Positions 1 to 8,353 of a DNA stretch of 37,757 nucleotides are shown here, piece after piece (positions within the stretch are counted from its first letter, which is position 1; every line of letters begins with the position of its first letter). The DNA comes from CAZYBG01 sp964645155 (GTDB lineage: Bacteria; Pseudomonadota; Alphaproteobacteria; Rhodobacterales; Rhodobacteraceae). Below the pieces are notes generated by a model, which saw only the letters and a list, made by a program, of their open reading frames with translations, was not told where the DNA came from and did no database searches. Position numbers and translations under genes: made by a program. The DNA lies in NCBI GenBank assembly GCA_964645155.1, contig CAZYBG010000028.1, positions 1-37,757 on the forward strand, given 5' to 3'.

Positions 1-2238
1 CATCATCAGGTCCGCCATCTCGTCGACGACGACAACGATGTAGGGCAGCGCGACCGGCATGAACTCCTCGGTCTCGAAGATCGGATCGCCGGTCTCCTCG
101 TCGAAGCCGGTCTGCACGGTGCGCTTGAACATCTCGGCGCGGTCGAGCGCGTCCTTCACCCGGCCGTTGTAGCCCTCGATGTTCCTCACGCCCATCTTCG
201 ACATCTTGCGGTAGCGCTCCTCCATCTCGCCCACCACCCACTTGAGCGCGACGACCGCCTTCCTGGGGTCGGTCACGACGGGGGAGAGCAGATGCGGGAT
301 GCCGTCGTAGACGCTGAGTTCCAGCATCTTCGGGTCGATCATGATCAGCCGGCATTCCTCCGGCGAGAGCTTGTAGAGCAAGGACAGGATCATCGTGTTG
401 ATCGCGACCGACTTGCCCGAGCCGGTGGTGCCCGCGATCAGCAGGTGCGGCATCTTGGCGAGGTTCGCGACAACGGGCTCGCCTGCGATGTCCTTGCCGA
501 GGGCGAGCGGCAGCTTCTGCTGGCTGTCACCGAAGTCGCGCGCCGAGACGATCTCGCGCAGCACCACCTTCTCGCGGTGCGCGTTCGGCAGTTCGATCCC
601 GATCACCGACCGCCCCGGCACGGTCGAGACCCGGGCCGAGAGGGCCGACATGCTGCGCGCGATGTCGTCGGCCAGCCCGATGACGCGGGAGGCCTTCAGG
701 CCGGGCGCGGGCTCGAGCTCGTACATCGTGACGACCGGCCCGGGGCGGACGCTCACGATCTCGCCCTTGACGCCGTAGTCGTCCAGCACGGATTCAAGCA
801 TCCGCGCGTTCTCCTCGAGCGCCTCGTTGGACAGGTGGTGGCGCTTGATCTCGACCGGGCTGGAGAGGAGCGACAGCGGCGGCGGCTCGTAGGCTTCCGG
901 CCGCTCGTCGAAGCGCAGCGCCGGCTGACGTTCGGCCTCGGCCTGGCGCGAGGGCGCCACGGGGCGCGCCGTGGTCTGCACGACGGCCTTGGGCGCGTAG
1001 ATCGACGGATCGGGCGCCGGGCGGGCAGCCTCGCTGCCGCCGGCATGGGCGTCGTAGGCCGCGAACAGCCGGTCCTCGTCGCCGGCGGTCTCCGGGTCGG
1101 CGGTCACCGCGGGCTGGGCTGCGGGCACCGGCGTGCGCGGGCGGACGAGCGGCGGCTCGACCCGGGGGGCCGGAGTGTCGATCTCGACCGGCCGCACCGG
1201 TTTGCCGAGGCTGATGCGGGTCTGGATCGCGGTCGCGATGCGGGCGCGGACGCGGTCTTCCGGCGGCGCACCGGTGCGCAGATCGGGCGGCTCCGGCTCG
1301 AACAATTCGGGCTCGGGCGCGGCGGAGCGGCGGAGCGCCCCCGGCAGGCGGGCGAGCAGGCCCTGCCGCTCGGCCCGCGGCGCGGCGTCGGGCCGCGGAT
1401 CGGCGCCGGGAGAGCTGCCCGGTGCGGCATGGCGCGGCAGCGCCGCTGCGGCGTCGCCGCGCCCCGCGCGAAGCGGCACGGGTGCGCCGAAGCCGGCATC
1501 GGAGGAGAAGCCGGGCGATGCCCGGCGCGGGTCGCGGCGTTCGCCGAGCCGCGCCTTCAGCCCGCGGCCGCCGCTGACGGCGCCCCGCAGCCCCGCTGCG
1601 GCGGCGCGCAGGACCCAGACATAGAGCAGGATCGAGCCGACGAGCAGCATCCGCCCGATCAGCCGCAGTTCGCGCATGTCGAAGCCGAGCACGAACAGCC
1701 CCATCGCCACCGTTCCGGCGGCGGCCAGCAGCGACAGCAGCTTGAGGCTGAGACCGGTGCCGAGCGGCACGATCCCGAGAAGCGCGCCCAGCACGGTGTC
1801 GCCGAACAGGCCGCCGAGGCCGAAGCTGTGGGTCCAGCTTTCGCCGGGGACGTGGCTCGAGGCGTAGACCGAGGCGAGCGCGATGGCGATCGGCGCGAAG
1901 ATCAGGCGGCCGAGCGCGCGGTCGGAGCCGCGGTGCAGCAGGAACCGGATCCCCCATCCCGCGAAGACGGCGGCGATGCCCCATGCGCCTGCCCCGACGA
2001 TGACCGTCAGCGGCGAGGCGACCCCCGCGCCGATCCGGCCGAGGAGATTCTGCGCCTCGGTCTCGGTCGCCGACAGCCAGCTCGGATCGTCGGGGACGTA
2101 GGAGGCGAGCATCATCGCCACCATCGTGCCCACCGCGAGCAGGCCGGCGCCGACCAGCTCCTTGCCGCGCTTCTCGATCAGGACCTGGGTCTTCTGGTCG
2201 AGCAGCGGGTCGCGCCGTTTCGCCTGAAATGATGCCAT
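1..2238 (-). CDS. ftsK: DNA translocase FtsK, N-terminal 746 residues (truncated by window edge)
   Basis: FtsK is the septum-anchored DNA pump that clears and aligns chromosome termini for dimer resolution during cell division. The frame opens at ATG 2238 (MASFQAKRRDPLL) and runs to base 1 without a stop, so the C-terminal part of the motor and the gamma domain lie outside the window. Residues about 30-210 hold roughly four hydrophobic helices, the membrane domain. A low-complexity Pro/Ala/Arg-rich linker follows to about residue 420, then the alpha domain (HLSNEALEENARMLESVL, DYGVKGEI). The Walker A motif GTTGSGKS is at residues 603-610 and the Walker B/DEMADLMM motif at 739-746. The identification is certain from these motifs. 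The next gene upstream, an aminotransferase, lies only about 15 bases away on the same strand, so the two are probably co-transcribed. Confidence 0.96.
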   Translation of the reverse strand, partial: MASFQAKRRDPLLDQKTQVLIEKRGKELVGAGLLAVGTMVAMMLASYVPDDPSWLSATETEAQNLLGRIGAGVASPLTVIVGAGAWGIAAVFAGWGIRFLLHRGSDRALGRLIFAPIAIALASVYASSHVPGESWTHSFGLGGLFGDTVLGALLGIVPLGTGLSLKLLSLLAAAGTVAMGLFVLGFDMRELRLIGRMLLVGSILLYVWVLRAAAAGLRGAVSGGRGLKARLGERRDPRRASPGFSSDAGFGAPVPLRAGRGDAAAALPRHAAPGSSPGADPRPDAAPRAERQGLLARLPGALRRSAAPEPELFEPEPPDLRTGAPPEDRVRARIATAIQTRISLGKPVRPVEIDTPAPRVEPPLVRPRTPVPAAQPAVTADPETAGDEDRLFAAYDAHAGGSEAARPAPDPSIYAPKAVVQTTARPVAPSRQAEAERQPALRFDERPEAYEPPPLSLLSSPVEIKRHHLSNEALEENARMLESVLDDYGVKGEIVSVRPGPVVTMYELEPAPGLKASRVIGLADDIARSMSALSARVSTVPGRSVIGIELPNAHREKVVLREIVSARDFGDSQQKLPLALGKDIAGEPVVANLAKMPHLLIAGTTGSGKSVAINTMILSLLYKLSPEECRLIMIDPKMLELSVYDGIPHLLSPVVTDPRKAVVALKWVVGEMEERYRKMSKMGVRNIEGYNGRVKDALDRAEMFKRTVQTGFDEETGDPIFETEEFMPVALPYIVVVVDEMADLMM

Positions 2239-2252
2239 TCCGTTCCTCGTCC

Positions 2253-3431
2253 TCACACCATCAGGCAGTCGCGGATCAGTTCCAGTCCGCGCCGCGTCTC
2301 TTGCCTCGGGGCCACCATCGCCACGCGGAGGTAGCCCCGCCCCGGATTGTCGCCGCCTGCGTCGCGCCCGAGATAGCCGCCGGGCAGCACCCGCACGCCG
2401 GTCGCACGCCAGAGCTTCAGCGCCGCGGCCTCGCCGTCCTCGACCGGAAGCCACAGGAAGAACCCGGCCTCGGGCGGGCGGTAGCCTTGCAGGCCGGCGA
2501 AGACCGCATCGGCATCGGCGTATTTCTCGGCGTAGAGGGCGCGGTTCTCGACCACGTGCGCCTCGTCGTTCCAGGCGCGCTCGGCCACCTTCTGGAGCGG
2601 CAGCGGCAGCGGCGCGCCGGCGTAGTTGCGCAGCTGCCGCATCGCCGCGATGCCCCGCGGGCCGCCGGCGACGAAGCCCGAGCGCAGACCGGGCAGGTTC
2701 GACCGCTTCGAGAGCGAGTGGAACGCAAACACCCGCTCGGGATCGGCACCCTGCGCCGCGGCCACGTCGAGGACGCCCGGCGGCGCGGCGTCGCGGTAGA
2801 TCTCGGCGTAGCATTCGTCGGCCAGCACGATGAAATCGTGCCGTTCGGCCAGCGCCAGCAGGTCGGCCCAGTAGCCGCGCGAGGCCACCGCACCCTGCGG
2901 ATTGGCCGGCGAGCAGAGGAAGGCCACCACCGTGCGGTCGAGCACCTCGGCCGGCAGCGCGCCGTAGTCGGGCAGGAAGCCGGTGGCCGCGGTCGCGGGC
3001 ACGTAGACCGGCTCGGCGCCAATGCCGAGCGCCGCGACCGCATAGACCTGGTAGAACGGGTTCGGCGTCAGGACGACGGCCTGCCCGCCCCGCTTGCGCC
3101 CGGGCCCGAGGGCGAGGACGGCGTTGAAGAGCCCTTCGCGCGTGCCGTTCAGCGCCATCAGCCGGTCGGGCCCGACCGCGACGCCGTAGCGCCGGCCGAG
3201 CCAGGCCGAGATCGCCTGCAGCAGCTCCGGCGCGCCCTCGTTCGGCGGATAGCGCCCGAAGCCCGCGGCATGCTCCGCGACGACCCCGGCGACCCAGGAG
3301 GGGAAAGGGTGCTGCGGCTCGCCGATGGTCATGGCGATCGGCTCGCCGCCCGGCGGATGGGCGTCAAGCAGCCGCCGCAGACGCGGAAAGGCATACTCGG
3401 GAAGGTTCGAGAACCGCTCCGGTTGGTCCAT
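2253..3431 (-). CDS. Class I/II PLP-dependent aminotransferase
   Basis: A 392-residue fold-type I aminotransferase. Family features visible are the SPANPQGAV substrate loop, the LADECYAEIY segment that holds the Asp and Tyr contacting PLP, the HSLSKRSNLPGLR segment with the Schiff-base lysine, and RVLPGGYLGR near the C-terminus with the carboxylate-binding arginine region. Sequence style resembles succinyldiaminopimelate (DapC-type) or aspartate-family transaminases; the amino donor and substrate cannot be fixed from sequence. I chose ATG 3431 over the in-frame GTG at 3434 because GAGG ends five bases before the ATG but only two before the GTG. It sits directly upstream of ftsK on the same strand. 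If it is DapC-like it would supply diaminopimelate for lysine and peptidoglycan, which would suit a cell-division neighbour, but that is inference. Confidence 0.88.
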   Translation of the reverse strand: MDQPERFSNLPEYAFPRLRRLLDAHPPGGEPIAMTIGEPQHPFPSWVAGVVAEHAAGFGRYPPNEGAPELLQAISAWLGRRYGVAVGPDRLMALNGTREGLFNAVLALGPGRKRGGQAVVLTPNPFYQVYAVAALGIGAEPVYVPATAATGFLPDYGALPAEVLDRTVVAFLCSPANPQGAVASRGYWADLLALAERHDFIVLADECYAEIYRDAAPPGVLDVAAAQGADPERVFAFHSLSKRSNLPGLRSGFVAGGPRGIAAMRQLRNYAGAPLPLPLQKVAERAWNDEAHVVENRALYAEKYADADAVFAGLQGYRPPEAGFFLWLPVEDGEAAALKLWRATGVRVLPGGYLGRDAGGDNPGRGYLRVAMVAPRQETRRGLELIRDCLMV

Positions 3432-3504
3432 CACTGCCTCAAGGCCGGGGTCGTTCCTCGCCCCGTTTCACCGAAGCATAGCGGCGGCGGCGGGCCGGGT
3501 CCAG

Positions 3505-3529
3505 AAAAAGCCCGGCGCGGACTGGGCTT
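3505..3529 (-). terminator. Probable intrinsic terminator after the amidase gene
   Basis: On the minus strand, 30 bases beyond the amidase stop, the sequence AAGCCC (3529-3524) pairs with GGGCTT (3513-3508) around a 10-base GC-rich loop and runs into five T residues. A short stem with a U tract directly after it fits rho-independent termination and would separate the amidase from the aminotransferase-ftsK unit. Confidence 0.55.
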
Positions 3530-3558
3530 GGGCGCGCCGGCTGTGGCTTTTCGGCGCG

Positions 3559-4887
3559 TCAGCCCAGCGCGGCCTCGGCCGCCGCGCCGAGGCGCAGCAG
3601 CCGTTCCTCAGTCATCGGGCCGCCCATCAGCATCAGGCCGCAGGCCGGCGTGCCGGTCGGCAGGGTCAGCGCGGCGAGGCCCATGAGGTTCGCGATCCGG
3701 GTGTTGCGGAGCGTGAGCAGGTTCTCGGAGGTGAAGTAGGCGGGGTCGACGAGCAGCCGCGCGGCGTCGGGCGGCGTGTTCGGCGCCGTGGGCAAGATGA
3801 CCGCGTCGTAGGACGCCGTCGCCTCGGCATAGACCCGCCGGTGGCCGCCAAGCGCGCCCCATGCCGCCACGTAGTCGGCCGCCAGGATCGCCGCGCCGCC
3901 GCGGAACCGCTCGAGGATCGGCGCGAACATCTTCTCGGGCGCGGCCTCGATGACCTCGCGCCAGATCCCGTAGGCCTCCGCCGCGAACAGCACCGGCGAG
4001 AGCGCCAGCGCCTCGGCAACCGCGGGGATGCGACCGATCTCGATCCGGGCGCCCGCCCCGGCAAGCCGCGCCACCGCCTGCTCGAAGGCCTTCGCGGGTG
4101 CGAGGCGGATGTCCTCGAAGGCCGCGGTCTCGAGCACGAGGAGGCGGGCGCCGGCAAGCGTCGCGCCGCCGAGGTCGGCCGCCGGCCGGCCCTCGAGCAG
4201 CGCCAGCATCAGCGCAGCGTCCTCGACCGTCCGGGTCAGCGGACCGACCGTGTCGAAACGCTCGGCCAGCGGCACGACGCCCTCGGCCGGGACCCTGCCG
4301 GCGGTCGTCTTGAGGCCGACAAGGTCATTCCAGGCGGCCGGGATGCGCACCGAGCCGCCGGTGTCGGAGCCGACCGCCGCGGCGGCGAGGCCGAGCCGGA
4401 CCGAGACGGCCGCCCCCGACGACGATCCGCCGGGGGCGAGCGCGGGATCGAGCGCGTTCGGCGGCGTCGCGGTGACGGGGTTCACGCCGAGGCCGGAGAA
4501 CGCCAGTTCGGTCAGGTGCGTCTTGCCGAGGCAGACCGAGCCCAGCGCCGTCGCCGTGGCGAGCGCCGCGGCGTCGCGGCCGGGCAGCCGGCCGGCCAGC
4601 AGCGCACTGCCGCCCTCCGTCGCGGTGCCCGCGGTGTCGAAATTGTCCTTCCATGACACCGGCACCCCGTCGAGCGCGTGCCGGCGCAGGCCCGCCGCGG
4701 CCCGAGCCGCTGCCGCCGCGGCCTCGGCGCGGGCCCGCTCGGGCGTCGTGCGGGCGTAGATGCGGGCGCCGTCGGGATGCGCGGCGATCGCGTCAAGATA
4801 GGCCTCGGCGAGCTCCACGGGATCGATGCCGCCCGCGGCGATGCCGCGCCCGAGCGCGGCCGCGCCCATCCCCCGCCAGTCCGCCAT
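3559..4887 (-). CDS. Amidase-signature-family hydrolase
   Basis: A 442-residue amidase-signature enzyme, a family that hydrolyses carboxamides through a Ser-cisSer-Lys triad. The expected residues are present: Lys80 in VSWKDNFD, the GGSSSG stretch at 153-158 with Ser155 as likely cis-Ser, and the nucleophile Ser179 in DTGGSVRIPA. The 24-residue spacing between the two serines matches the family. The family includes GatA, but there is no gatB or gatC nearby and the length is slightly below GatA, so this is more likely a stand-alone amidase of unknown substrate. The start at ATG 4887 is supported by a purine-rich GGGGGAGGG just upstream. It is transcribed divergently from the UbiH-type gene, with a good candidate promoter at 4915-4943. 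Confidence 0.87.
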   Translation of the reverse strand: MADWRGMGAAALGRGIAAGGIDPVELAEAYLDAIAAHPDGARIYARTTPERARAEAAAAAARAAAGLRRHALDGVPVSWKDNFDTAGTATEGGSALLAGRLPGRDAAALATATALGSVCLGKTHLTELAFSGLGVNPVTATPPNALDPALAPGGSSSGAAVSVRLGLAAAAVGSDTGGSVRIPAAWNDLVGLKTTAGRVPAEGVVPLAERFDTVGPLTRTVEDAALMLALLEGRPAADLGGATLAGARLLVLETAAFEDIRLAPAKAFEQAVARLAGAGARIEIGRIPAVAEALALSPVLFAAEAYGIWREVIEAAPEKMFAPILERFRGGAAILAADYVAAWGALGGHRRVYAEATASYDAVILPTAPNTPPDAARLLVDPAYFTSENLLTLRNTRIANLMGLAALTLPTGTPACGLMLMGGPMTEERLLRLGAAAEAALG

Positions 4888-4914
4888 CGCCCGCCCTCCC
4901 CCTTCGACGCGGCG

Positions 4915-4943
4915 AGGCTAGCGGCGGGAGAGCGCATGGACAA
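4915..4943 (-). promoter_or_regulatory. Candidate sigma-70 promoter for the amidase gene
   Basis: Minus-strand TTGTCC (4943-4938), 17-base spacer, TAGCCT (4920-4915), about 28 bases upstream of the amidase ATG. The hexamer pair resembles the one seen before the DUF3576 gene (TTGTCA, 17 bases, TAGACA). Sequence match only. Confidence 0.4.
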
Positions 4944-4972
4944 TCCCGCCACACCGGCCATAGTCGGGCGCG

Positions 4973-6199
4973 ATGGCAGATGAGAGCGATATCCTGATCG
5001 TCGGCGGCGGCCTGAACGGCCCGGCGCTGGCCTTGGCGCTGGCCCAGGCCGGGCTGCGCGCGACGGTGATCGACGCGCTGCCGCTGCCCCCCCGCCGCGC
5101 CGCGGGCTTCGACGGGCGGAGCTATGCGCTGGCGCTCGCCTCGCAGCGGCTCCTCGCGGCGCTCGGCGCCTGGGCCGGCGTCAAGGCGATGGCGCAGCCG
5201 ATCCTCAAGGTTGTCGCGTCGGACGGACGGGCGGGCGAAGGACCCTCGGCCTTCTTCCTTCATCTCGATCATGCCGAGATCGAGGAAGGCCCCATGGGCT
5301 ACATGGTCGAGGACCGGCACCTGCGCCCCGCGTTGCTCGATGCCGTCGCCGCGGCGCCCGGCGTGCAGCACCTCGCCGGCGAGACGGTGGTGGCGCAGGA
5401 GGCGGGGCCGGCCGGCACGGCGGTAACGCTCGCCTCCGGCCGGCGGCTGTCGGCGCGCCTTCTCGTCGGAGCCGACGGCCGGCAGAGCGGCACCGCCGCC
5501 CGTGCCGGCATCCGCCGGACGGGCTGGTCCTACGGCCAGACGGCGCTGGTCGCGGCGATCCGGCACCAGCGCCCGCATCACGGCATCGCGCACCAGTTCT
5601 TCATGCCGGAGGGCCCGCTGGCGATCCTGCCCCTGACCGGCGAGCGGTCGTCGATCGTCTGGACCCAGCCGGAGGCCGCGGCAGACCGCATCGCGGCGCT
5701 GGACGAGGCCGGATATCTCGCGGCGCTCCGCCCGCGCTTCGGCGACTTCCTGGGCGAGATCGAGCTCGCCGGCGCGCGGTGGAGCTATCCGCTGGGCCTC
5801 TCGCTTGCCAATGCGTTCGTCGCGCCGCGGGTCGCGCTGGTCGGCGATGCGGCGCATGGCATCCACCCGATCGCCGGGCAGGGGCTGAACCTCGGGTTTC
5901 GCGATGTGGGCGCCCTTGCCGAGGTGCTGGCCGAAGCGCGGCGGCGGGGCGAAGACGTGGGCGCGCCGGACGTGCTGCGGCGCTACCAGCAGTGGCGGCG
6001 CTTCGACACCGCGACGATGGCGGTCGCGACCGACGCCTTCAACCGCCTGTTCTCGAACGACAACCCGCTGCTGCGGGCGGGCCGCGATCTTGGCATGGGT
6101 CTTGTCAACGCGGTGCCTGGGCTGCGCCGGCGGTTCATCCGCCAGGCCGCGGGGCTGAGCGGCGACGTGCCGCGGCTTCTGCGCGGCGAGCCGCTCTAG
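4973..6199 (+). CDS. UbiH/UbiF/Coq6-family FAD-dependent hydroxylase
   Basis: A 408-residue class A flavin monooxygenase of the ubiquinone-biosynthesis hydroxylase family, which adds ring hydroxyls to prenylated ubiquinone precursors using NAD(P)H and O2. The N-terminal dinucleotide fold ILIVGGGLNGPALALALAQAG is at about residues 7-27, the FDGRSYALA segment typical of UbiH-like proteins is near residue 46, and the second FAD motif GDAAHGIHPIAGQGLNLG is near residue 290. This last motif is diagnostic of the UbiH subgroup. Which ring position it hydroxylates cannot be told from sequence. The gene stands alone on the plus strand between the amidase (divergent) and the Trm112-like gene (convergent, 39-base gap). 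Confidence 0.9.
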   Translation: MADESDILIVGGGLNGPALALALAQAGLRATVIDALPLPPRRAAGFDGRSYALALASQRLLAALGAWAGVKAMAQPILKVVASDGRAGEGPSAFFLHLDHAEIEEGPMGYMVEDRHLRPALLDAVAAAPGVQHLAGETVVAQEAGPAGTAVTLASGRRLSARLLVGADGRQSGTAARAGIRRTGWSYGQTALVAAIRHQRPHHGIAHQFFMPEGPLAILPLTGERSSIVWTQPEAAADRIAALDEAGYLAALRPRFGDFLGEIELAGARWSYPLGLSLANAFVAPRVALVGDAAHGIHPIAGQGLNLGFRDVGALAEVLAEARRRGEDVGAPDVLRRYQQWRRFDTATMAVATDAFNRLFSNDNPLLRAGRDLGMGLVNAVPGLRRRFIRQAAGLSGDVPRLLRGEPL

Positions 6200-6238
6200 C
6201 GGCGGTCCTGTCAGGCGGCGCTGTCAGGCAGCCTTGCC

Positions 6239-6424
6239 TCAGTCGTCGAGCGCGCGCGCCTCGCCCATCAGCATGACGGGAATGCCGTTGCGGATCGGAT
6301 AGGCGAGGCTGGCCGCCTTCGAGACCAGTTCCTGCCGATCGGCATCGTAGACCAGCGACGCGTGGGTCTCGGGGCAGACGAGCGCCTCGAGCATCCGGCG
6401 GTCGAACTTCACCTCGTCGGTCAC
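6239..6424 (-). CDS. Trm112-like / YcaR-family small protein
   Basis: A 61-residue protein of the Trm112/UPF0434 (YcaR) family. Hallmarks seen are the N-terminal RRMLEALVCPETHASLVYD, the middle LVSKAASLAYPIRNGIPVML and an acidic tail. Eukaryotic and archaeal relatives bind and activate methyltransferases; the role in bacteria is poorly defined. Only one cysteine of the usual zinc-binding set is present (CPET rather than CPxC), so zinc binding is unlikely here. The start codon is GTG 6424, which overlaps the stop of the LON-domain gene by four bases (GTGA) and is preceded by a strong AGGAGGTGA. It is therefore translationally coupled as the last gene of the thioredoxin-LON-Trm112 operon. Confidence 0.85.
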   Translation of the reverse strand: MTDEVKFDRRMLEALVCPETHASLVYDADRQELVSKAASLAYPIRNGIPVMLMGEARALDD

Positions 6425-7062
6425 TGCATCACCTCCTCGCCGTTGCCACCGCGGAGCGCGAATTCGATCAGCGTCACCAGCGTCTCGCGCCGGGTCGAGA
6501 GCGACGGCGCCTCGAGCAGCGCCTGCTTGTCCTCGGGATCGAACGGGCAGAGCATCGAGAGCGAGTTGATGAGCAGCTCGTCCTCGGCCTCCTTCAGGCT
6601 TTCCCAGTCGGTCGAGAGACCCTGGGCCTGGAAGTAGCGCGACAGGAGCGGCAGGAACGTGTCGCGGTCGAAGGCCGGGTCGGTCTCGGCCCCGCCAAGA
6701 TCGCGCTCGAACCCGCTCCAGCTCACATCGGCCTTCAGGTAGGGCGCGAACCCCGCGACCTCGCGCGAGACGCGGTATCGCGAGACGCCGGTCAGCGTGA
6801 TCATGTAGCGGCCATCCTCGGTCTCGGAGAAGGCGGTCAGCCGGCCCGCGCAGCCGATCGCGTGCAGCTTGCGGCTGCCGGCCGGCCCGTCACGGGGCTG
6901 GATCATGCCGATCATCCGGTGGCCGCTTTTCATCGTGTCGTCGAGCATCGCCAGATAGCGCGGCTCGAAGATGTGCAGCGGCAGGCGGGCGCGCGGCAGG
7001 AGCAGCGCGCCGGGAAGCGGGAAGACCGGAATCGTCGCCGGCAGGTCGGCCACCTTGATCAT
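6421..7062 (-). CDS. LON peptidase substrate-binding domain protein
   Basis: A 213-residue stand-alone LON N-terminal (substrate-binding) domain protein. It opens with IPVFPLPGALLLPRARLPLHIFEPRY, the conserved first strand pair of the domain, followed by GHRMIGMIQP and GCAGRLTAFSETEDGRYMITLTGVSRYRV. No AAA ATPase or Ser-Lys protease domain follows, so it is not Lon itself. Such proteins are thought to bind unfolded or degradation substrates, but their activity is not established. ATG 7062 has AGGTGA eight bases upstream. It lies 27 bases downstream of the thioredoxin-TPR gene and overlaps the Trm112-like gene by four bases. Its operon partners suggest a role in proteostasis. Confidence 0.9.
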   Translation of the reverse strand: MIKVADLPATIPVFPLPGALLLPRARLPLHIFEPRYLAMLDDTMKSGHRMIGMIQPRDGPAGSRKLHAIGCAGRLTAFSETEDGRYMITLTGVSRYRVSREVAGFAPYLKADVSWSGFERDLGGAETDPAFDRDTFLPLLSRYFQAQGLSTDWESLKEAEDELLINSLSMLCPFDPEDKQALLEAPSLSTRRETLVTLIEFALRGGNGEEVMQ

Positions 7063-7089
7063 GGCCGATCACCTAGCGTGGCGCCGCTT

Positions 7090-7995
7090 TCAGGCAAATA
7101 TCATCGACGACAGCCGCCGGCGCCCCTTGAGAACCACCGGATCGGTCGGCTTCAGCGAATCGAAGATCGTGAAGAGCTGCGTCTTCGCGGCGTCGTCGTT
7201 CCAGTCGCGGTGGCGGCGGAACAGCTCGAGCAGTTCGTCGACCGCCGCCTCGACCTGCCCGGCGGCGTGCAGCGCGCGGGCGAGCTCGAAGCGGGCGTCG
7301 GGGTCGGCGGGATCGGCCGCCACCGCCGCCCGGAGGTCGGCGACCGGGCCGGCATCCGCGGCCTGCCGCAGCAGGGCGAGCTGGGCGCGCGCCGCCTCGA
7401 CCTCGGCCGCCTGGGCGATTTTCGCCGGCGCGTTGTTGAGCAGGGCCTCGGCCTGGTCGACATCGCCGAGGGCGAGATGCGCCCGGGCAAGGCCGCCGAA
7501 GGCGCCGGCGTGTTCGGGTTCCTCGGCGAGGATCGCGGCGAAGGTCTGCGCGGCGTCGGCGGCCGCACCTTCGGCCAGCATCTGGTCGGCGGCCGCCACC
7601 GCCTCGGCCAGCCCGCCGTCGCCGGCGAGCGCGGCGAGGCGGTCCACGAAGGCGTTGACCTCGGATTGCGGGACGGCGCCCTGGAACCCGTCGACCGGCT
7701 GGCCCTGCCAGAAGGCGTAGACCGTCGGGATCGACTGGATACGGAGTTGGGTCGCGATGCGCTGGTTCTGGTCGACATCGACCTTGACCATCCTGACCTT
7801 GCCCCTGGCGGCCTTCACGGCCGCTTCCAGCATCGGGCCGAGCGTCTTGCACGGGCCGCACCACGTTGCCCAGAAGTCGACGATGACCGGCACCTCGCGC
7901 GAGGTCTCGACGACATCGGCCATGAAGGTCGCCTCGGTCGCGTCCTTGACGAGATCGCCCTCGGGGAGGGCGGGGGTCTGACCGAGTTCGAGCAT
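7090..7995 (-). CDS. Thioredoxin-TPR co-chaperone, CnoX/YbbN-like
   Basis: A 301-residue protein with an N-terminal thioredoxin domain (active site WCGPC at residues 45-49, cis-proline region IQSIPTVYAFWQGQPVDGF) and a C-terminal helical TPR-like region with repeats of the type EHAGAFGGLARAHLALGDVDQAEALL. This architecture is that of CnoX (YbbN), a holdase and redox protein that hands clients to GroEL and DnaK. E. coli CnoX lacks a full CxxC, whereas the intact CGPC here suggests the protein also has thiol oxidoreductase activity, as reported for some alphaproteobacterial homologues. ATG 7995 (MLELGQTPAL) is preferred over an upstream in-frame ATG at 8043 because AAGGA lies eight bases before it and family similarity begins there. 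First gene of the operon with the LON-domain and Trm112-like genes. Confidence 0.9.
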   Translation of the reverse strand: MLELGQTPALPEGDLVKDATEATFMADVVETSREVPVIVDFWATWCGPCKTLGPMLEAAVKAARGKVRMVKVDVDQNQRIATQLRIQSIPTVYAFWQGQPVDGFQGAVPQSEVNAFVDRLAALAGDGGLAEAVAAADQMLAEGAAADAAQTFAAILAEEPEHAGAFGGLARAHLALGDVDQAEALLNNAPAKIAQAAEVEAARAQLALLRQAADAGPVADLRAAVAADPADPDARFELARALHAAGQVEAAVDELLELFRRHRDWNDDAAKTQLFTIFDSLKPTDPVVLKGRRRLSSMIFA

Positions 7996-8062
7996 GGCGA
8001 CGTTCCTTCGCTGATCCGCGACACGGCCCACTAGATGGAGCAACGCCGCCGGGTCTGCAAGG

Positions 8063-8353
8063 TCAGGCGCCCCGCGGCACCGGCAGGCAGCCGGTGAGCC
8101 CGGCGGGAAGGACGAGGTGGGCGCCGGCGCGGTAGAGCGCCGGCGCGAGGCCGGGCACGTCGCTGCGCACCGTCACGGTCAGGGCGGTGCGCGCGATCAC
8201 CGCGCCGTCCGGCATCCGGTCGAGGAAATCCCGCGCGGGCAGGACGACCATCGCCGCCGGCGCGGCGTCGGAGACGACCATCGTGGCGGCGAGAAGCCCG
8301 ATCCAGCCGGCCAGCACGGCCGGCAGCGCGAGCAGCGCGCCCCTAGTAGTCAT
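8063..8353 (-). CDS. Short hydrophobic protein of unknown function
   Basis: A 96-residue open frame starting at ATG 8353, whose first codons overlap the stop codon of the preceding gene (ATGACTACTAG), so translation is probably coupled. Residues about 5-28 form a hydrophobic helix that could be a signal anchor. The remainder has alternating hydrophobic residues and the tail segment LYRAGAHLVLPAGLTGC. I do not recognise a family. It is the last gene of the run that starts at the FAD-linked oxidase, and its only functional clue is that position. It could also start at ATG 8359, two codons earlier. Confidence 0.6.
   Translation of the reverse strand: MTTRGALLALPAVLAGWIGLLAATMVVSDAAPAAMVVLPARDFLDRMPDGAVIARTALTVTVRSDVPGLAPALYRAGAHLVLPAGLTGCLPVPRGA

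Noticed and set aside
292..2232. Long plus-strand open frame antisense to ftsK
   Set aside because: Arg/Gly/Asp-rich composition typical of antisense frames in high-GC DNA; the minus strand encodes a clear FtsK with Walker motifs.
6227..6242. Small inverted repeat AGGCA/TGCCT between the UbiH-like and Trm112-like genes as a bidirectional terminator
   Set aside because: Only five base pairs and no T-rich run on either strand.
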